A DNA stretch of 64,000 nt from Spisula solida. Its lineage: Eukaryota; Mollusca; Bivalvia; Venerida; Mactridae. A model generated the notes under the pieces. It searched no databases and was not told the origin of the DNA. It was given only the letters and a program-made list of their open reading frames with translations. Position numbers and translations under genes: made by a program. The stretch covers positions 4,189,201 through 4,253,200 of the forward strand of contig OX365962.1 in the NCBI GenBank assembly GCA_947247005.1, written 5' to 3'. Within the stretch, counting starts at the first letter, position 1. Each line of letters begins with the position of its first letter. Positions 61,901 through 64,000 of the stretch are shown here, piece after piece.

Positions 61901-62336
61901 TGTACCATACATCATACAGTTTATCTATATATTCTCTGAAATATAAGATTGGGTGATTACTACATGGTAAATAAATTTGAAATAAGAACATGTACACATC
62001 CTTGGACAATTGTAGTTGTATCGCTATAATTCTGTCATCGTCTATATAGAGTGGTGTTACACAATTGTTTATGCGTCTATGCCAAGCTAAGGCTACACCA
62101 CCTTTACCGACCTTACGACGACTTGGTAAATTAAGGTCTTTATCACAGGTTATATGAAATATATAATCAGAGATCAATGAGTCACAAAAATGTACATTAT
62201 TAGGTTGCAACCAATGCTCTGAGATACCGCAAATATCAATTTTGTTTTGTGTCAGATAGTCACATAAGTAGGACGAGCTTGAGAAGAGACCCGTCACGTT
62301 CCACGTCATTACACTGAGATTCATGAATAAACACAT
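58917..62336 (-). CDS. LINE ORF2: endonuclease/reverse transcriptase (1,139 aa)
   Basis: Uninterrupted frame. Apurinic-type endonuclease at about 6-245: WNVTGL (N13), ISEHWL (E40), GDCNARYTHS (D158), IDYICCS (D212), SRHRPV (H240). Reverse transcriptase at about 540-800: SGIIITLHKGGKKSKADPDN, YRAITLTSTIFKIFE, QGGFQDGLGC, CFLDGRKAFDTVWHKG (D632), GTRQGGKSSPILYLLFINGL and VADDMVLAS (731-739) in place of the usual YADD. A C-terminal zinc motif CDKC...H...HFCP is at 1058-1076. All catalytic acidic residues are present, so the enzyme may be functional. The frame overlaps nothing coding; antisense frames are shadows. Confidence 0.92.
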   Translation of the reverse strand: MCLFMNLSVMTWNVTGLFSSSSYLCDYLTQNKIDICGISEHWLQPNNVHFCDSLISDYIFHITCDKDLNLPSRRKVGKGGVALAWHRRINNCVTPLYIDDDRIIAIQLQLSKDVYMFLFQIYLPCSNHPILYFREYIDKLYDVWYTYSAIGSVVILGDCNARYTHSPTCERDRLFNKFLIDTNLVPANSLPMCSGVQATYVSYDNRYTSTIDYICCSVDLVDTIVSCVIVDDDCLNVSRHRPVVSNLHLPLYELNDNNEDRSSPINWRKVTQEHASEYNRLLEQDSELSNLAYKDMSMDDIDYAYMILKDKLVNYASGCLPNKRFLAFLKPYWCVDLKKAHKNMRMFRGAWCSNGRPREEDNNIHYKNYKSAKRVFRNIHRKCVSAYLRKMNDELDKSTECDSSLFWKIINSRRKSAKSKSVGGITFNGNTVRDPAQLVEHWGTYFKKLYTPVDDACYDFEWRQTVVDTVNDALANSRADPNVTILPETVKVAIERCSKGKACGGDLVYYEHLMIAKTILAPVLANLFTHMLRLSYVPTKLKSGIIITLHKGGKKSKADPDNYRAITLTSTIFKIFESVLLNRCKEDILNVISEQQGGFQDGLGCLMTSFILRESICFARENDSKLYVCFLDGRKAFDTVWHKGLLYKLWNETTVDSTSLCAIAQMYSGMTSRVRYNGKESNSFEVLQGTRQGGKSSPILYLLFINGLIQELEKCGQGFTMYGQTLCSPTVADDMVLASFSINGMNNMLNICDTYSKRWRYQYNADKCAIIVFNENGMIDNKRVFRLGDSIVSESKCYTHLGVKCENFLSNKVLVEDACVKLRGTMLSIHNSGLEPSSINPITSRNIYNSIVLPKAMYSCELWNLLSETDVLKLERAHRFCIKFMQSIPSNSPTEFSQCALSMLSIETIIDMKKLQFLGQLCRLRDKYIAKHVFNLRLVKFLSYDNQTRGFIPDVYRILQKYELLNVLDTYAINGTFPSKCIWNTLLNNNISLKYKHNAYERQCTQIKSPLCLDEILKKDNPCNLWYISRKNQKLSPLCKKLIYIISVYLKSKYVTSCDKCSKLNSNIVTHIVHFCPAVSKVRTQLWDNLMVSYGLQNFLDIRGSDLDTQTGLIINFAISNADLKFVNFKLAALLCKLF

Positions 62337-62353
62337 ATTTTTTGTATTATTGA

Positions 62354-62548
62354 CTAATCAATGTTATAGTTATCATTCATGTGCTGAAGACATTCAAAGT
62401 GATTTCCGTTCATCGTTCCACTGTTATTCGATAAACGTCGCATTCTAGGTGGTGACCATCTAGAGTAGTGTTTGTAGCGCAACTGTGCACGAGATAACCA
62501 CGGTTTACACGAGATACCACGTGGCCAAAATGTGTCAGCCAGCAACAA
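62354..62548 (-). pseudogene. Tail of LINE ORF1 (5-prime truncated)
   Basis: Open from the element border to a stop at 62354, 17 nt before the ORF2 ATG; it reads a basic, Trp/Arg-rich segment (TFWPRGISCKPWLSRAQLRY). Position fits the C-terminal end of ORF1; the rest is missing. Confidence 0.5.
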
Positions 62549-62558
62549 GTCTGCATTA

Positions 62559-64000
62559 TATCATTCTTACAATACGAGCCCGGTGACATATCTTTCTTAC
62601 AATACGAGCCCGGTGACATACCATTCTAACAATACGAGCCCGGTGACATATCATTCTTACAATACGAGCCCGGTGACATATCTTTCTTACAATACGAGCC
62701 CGGTAAAATATCATTCTTAGATTACGAGTCCGGTGACATATCATTCTTAGAATACGAGCCCGGTGACATATCATTCTTACAATACGAGCCCGGTGACATA
62801 TCATTCTTAGAATACGAGCCCGGTGACATATCATTATTACAATACGAGCCCGGTGACATATCATTCTTACAATACGAGCCCGGTGTCATATCATTCTTAC
62901 AATACGAGCCCGGTGACATATCATTCTTAGAATACGAGCCCGGTGACATATCATTCTTACAATACGAGCCCGGTGACATATCATTCTTACAATACGAGCC
63001 CGGTGACATATCATTCTTACAATACGAGCCCGGTGACATATCATTCTTACAATACGAGCCCGGTGACATATCATTCTTACAATACGAGCCCGGTGACATA
63101 TCATTCTTAGAATACGAGCCCGGTGACATATCATTCTTACAATACGAGCCCGGTGACATATCTTTCGTAGAATACGAGCCCGGTGACATATCTTTCTTAG
63201 AATACGAGCCCGGTGACATATCATTCTTAGAATACGAGCCCGGTAACATATCATTCTTAGAATACGAGCCCGGTGACATATCATTCTTAGAATGCGAGTC
63301 CGGTGACATATCATTCTTACAATACGAGCCCGGTGACATATCATTCTTACAATACGAGCCCGGTGACATATCTTTCTTACAATACGAGCCCGGTGACATA
63401 TCATACTTAGAATACGAGCCCGGTGACATATCTTTCTTAGAATACGAGCCCGGTGACATATCATTCTTAGAATACGAGTCCGGTGACATATCATTCTTAC
63501 AATACGAGCCCGGTGACATATCATTCTTACAATACGAGCCCGGTGACATATCTTTCTTACAATACGACCCCGGTGACATATCATTCTTAGAATACGAGCC
63601 CGGTGACATATCATTCTTAGAATATGAGCCCGGTGACATATCATTCTTACAATACGAGCCCGGTGACAGTTCATTCTTACAATACGAGCCCGGTGACATA
63701 TCATTCTTACAATACGAGCCCGGTAATATATCATACTTAGAATACGAGCCCGGTGACATATCATTCTTAGAATACGAGCCCGGTGACATATCATTCTTAC
63801 AATACGAGCCCGGTGACATTTCATTCTTACAATACGAGCCCGGTGACATATCATTCTTAGAATACGAGCCCGGTGACATACCATTCTAACAATACGAGCC
63901 CGGTGACATATCATTCTTACAATACGAGCCCGGTGACATATCATTCTTAGAATACGAGCCCGGTGACATATCATTCTTACAATACGAGCCCGGTGACATA
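62559..64000. repeat. 30-bp minisatellite, right array (runs off the window)
   Basis: Same unit as 55965-58295. 62559-63180 follows the variant order of about 57500-58260 with five fewer units; 63289-63988 is nearly identical to 56491-57190 at a constant offset of 6,798. Confidence 0.95.

Larger units (their letters stand above)
58295..62558 (-). mobile_element. 5-prime-truncated non-LTR retrotransposon (about 4.26 kb)
   Basis: Bounded on both sides by the same 30-bp minisatellite. On the minus strand: ORF1 tail (62548-62354), ORF2 (62336-58917), then a 3-prime UTR with a CA/GT tract and an A-rich run (58478-58530), ending AAATAAAGACATCTTATCTT ATCTTATTC, a short TCTTA-type tail. No target-site duplication can be fixed because both flanks are the same repeat. 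Clade: probably CR1/Jockey-like superfamily; not certain. Confidence 0.85.

Noticed and set aside
55965..64000. CRISPR array
   Set aside because: Units are contiguous without unique spacers and the genome is eukaryotic.

Overview
The window looks like nuclear DNA of an invertebrate animal, most likely a bivalve mollusc. By eye it is AT-rich. Its genes are split into short exons with canonical GT-AG borders. They encode metazoan extracellular modules (frizzled-type CRD, CCP/Sushi, PAN, F5/8-type-C/fucolectin) and a HEPN-NACHT protein of the kind expanded in bivalves. The rest is mostly transposons, foldback elements and minisatellites. The species is inferred; no conserved single-copy marker is present.

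There are four host genes. Gene 1 (minus, 7463 to beyond the left edge) has a signal peptide, coiled-coil exons and at least two tandem ROR-like frizzled CRDs. Gene 2 (plus, 14839-32245) reconstructs to a complete 387-residue secreted protein: signal peptide, four short coiled-coil exons, three CCP domains and a WSC-like terminal domain. Gene 3 (minus, 40984-37072) gives 244 residues: signal peptide, PAN domain and fucolectin-like F5/8C domain. Gene 4 (minus, 51957-44190) gives about 1,130 residues: HEPN, coiled coil, NACHT ATPase and leucine-rich C-terminus. Genes 1-3 are built almost entirely of phase-1 exons, the arrangement that lets extracellular modules shuffle. Genes 1 and 2 share the same amino-terminal plan (signal peptide plus 42-54-nt coiled-coil exons) but carry unrelated recognition modules. 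Together with gene 4, a putative intracellular sensor, the locus reads as a cluster of recognition genes; the immune role is inferred.

The mobile fraction includes a 5.6-kb LTR element without visible gag/pol in the last intron of gene 2 (26330-31886, TSD ATACA); a 4.3-kb LINE (58295-62558, minus) with an intact 1,139-codon endonuclease/reverse transcriptase frame, inserted in a 30-bp minisatellite (55965-64000); a mariner-type non-autonomous element; several foldback/MITE elements; tRNA-derived SINE heads; and fragments of other LINEs and a GIY-YIG element. About ten minisatellite arrays occur in introns and intergenic DNA.

The points most worth a second look are the CTTCTTG hairpin array with compensatory stem changes inside the LTR element, the HEPN RX4H motif that is completed only across an intron, the shared coiled-coil amino terminus with exchanged recognition modules, and the stop-free 30-bp array that generates very long false reading frames.
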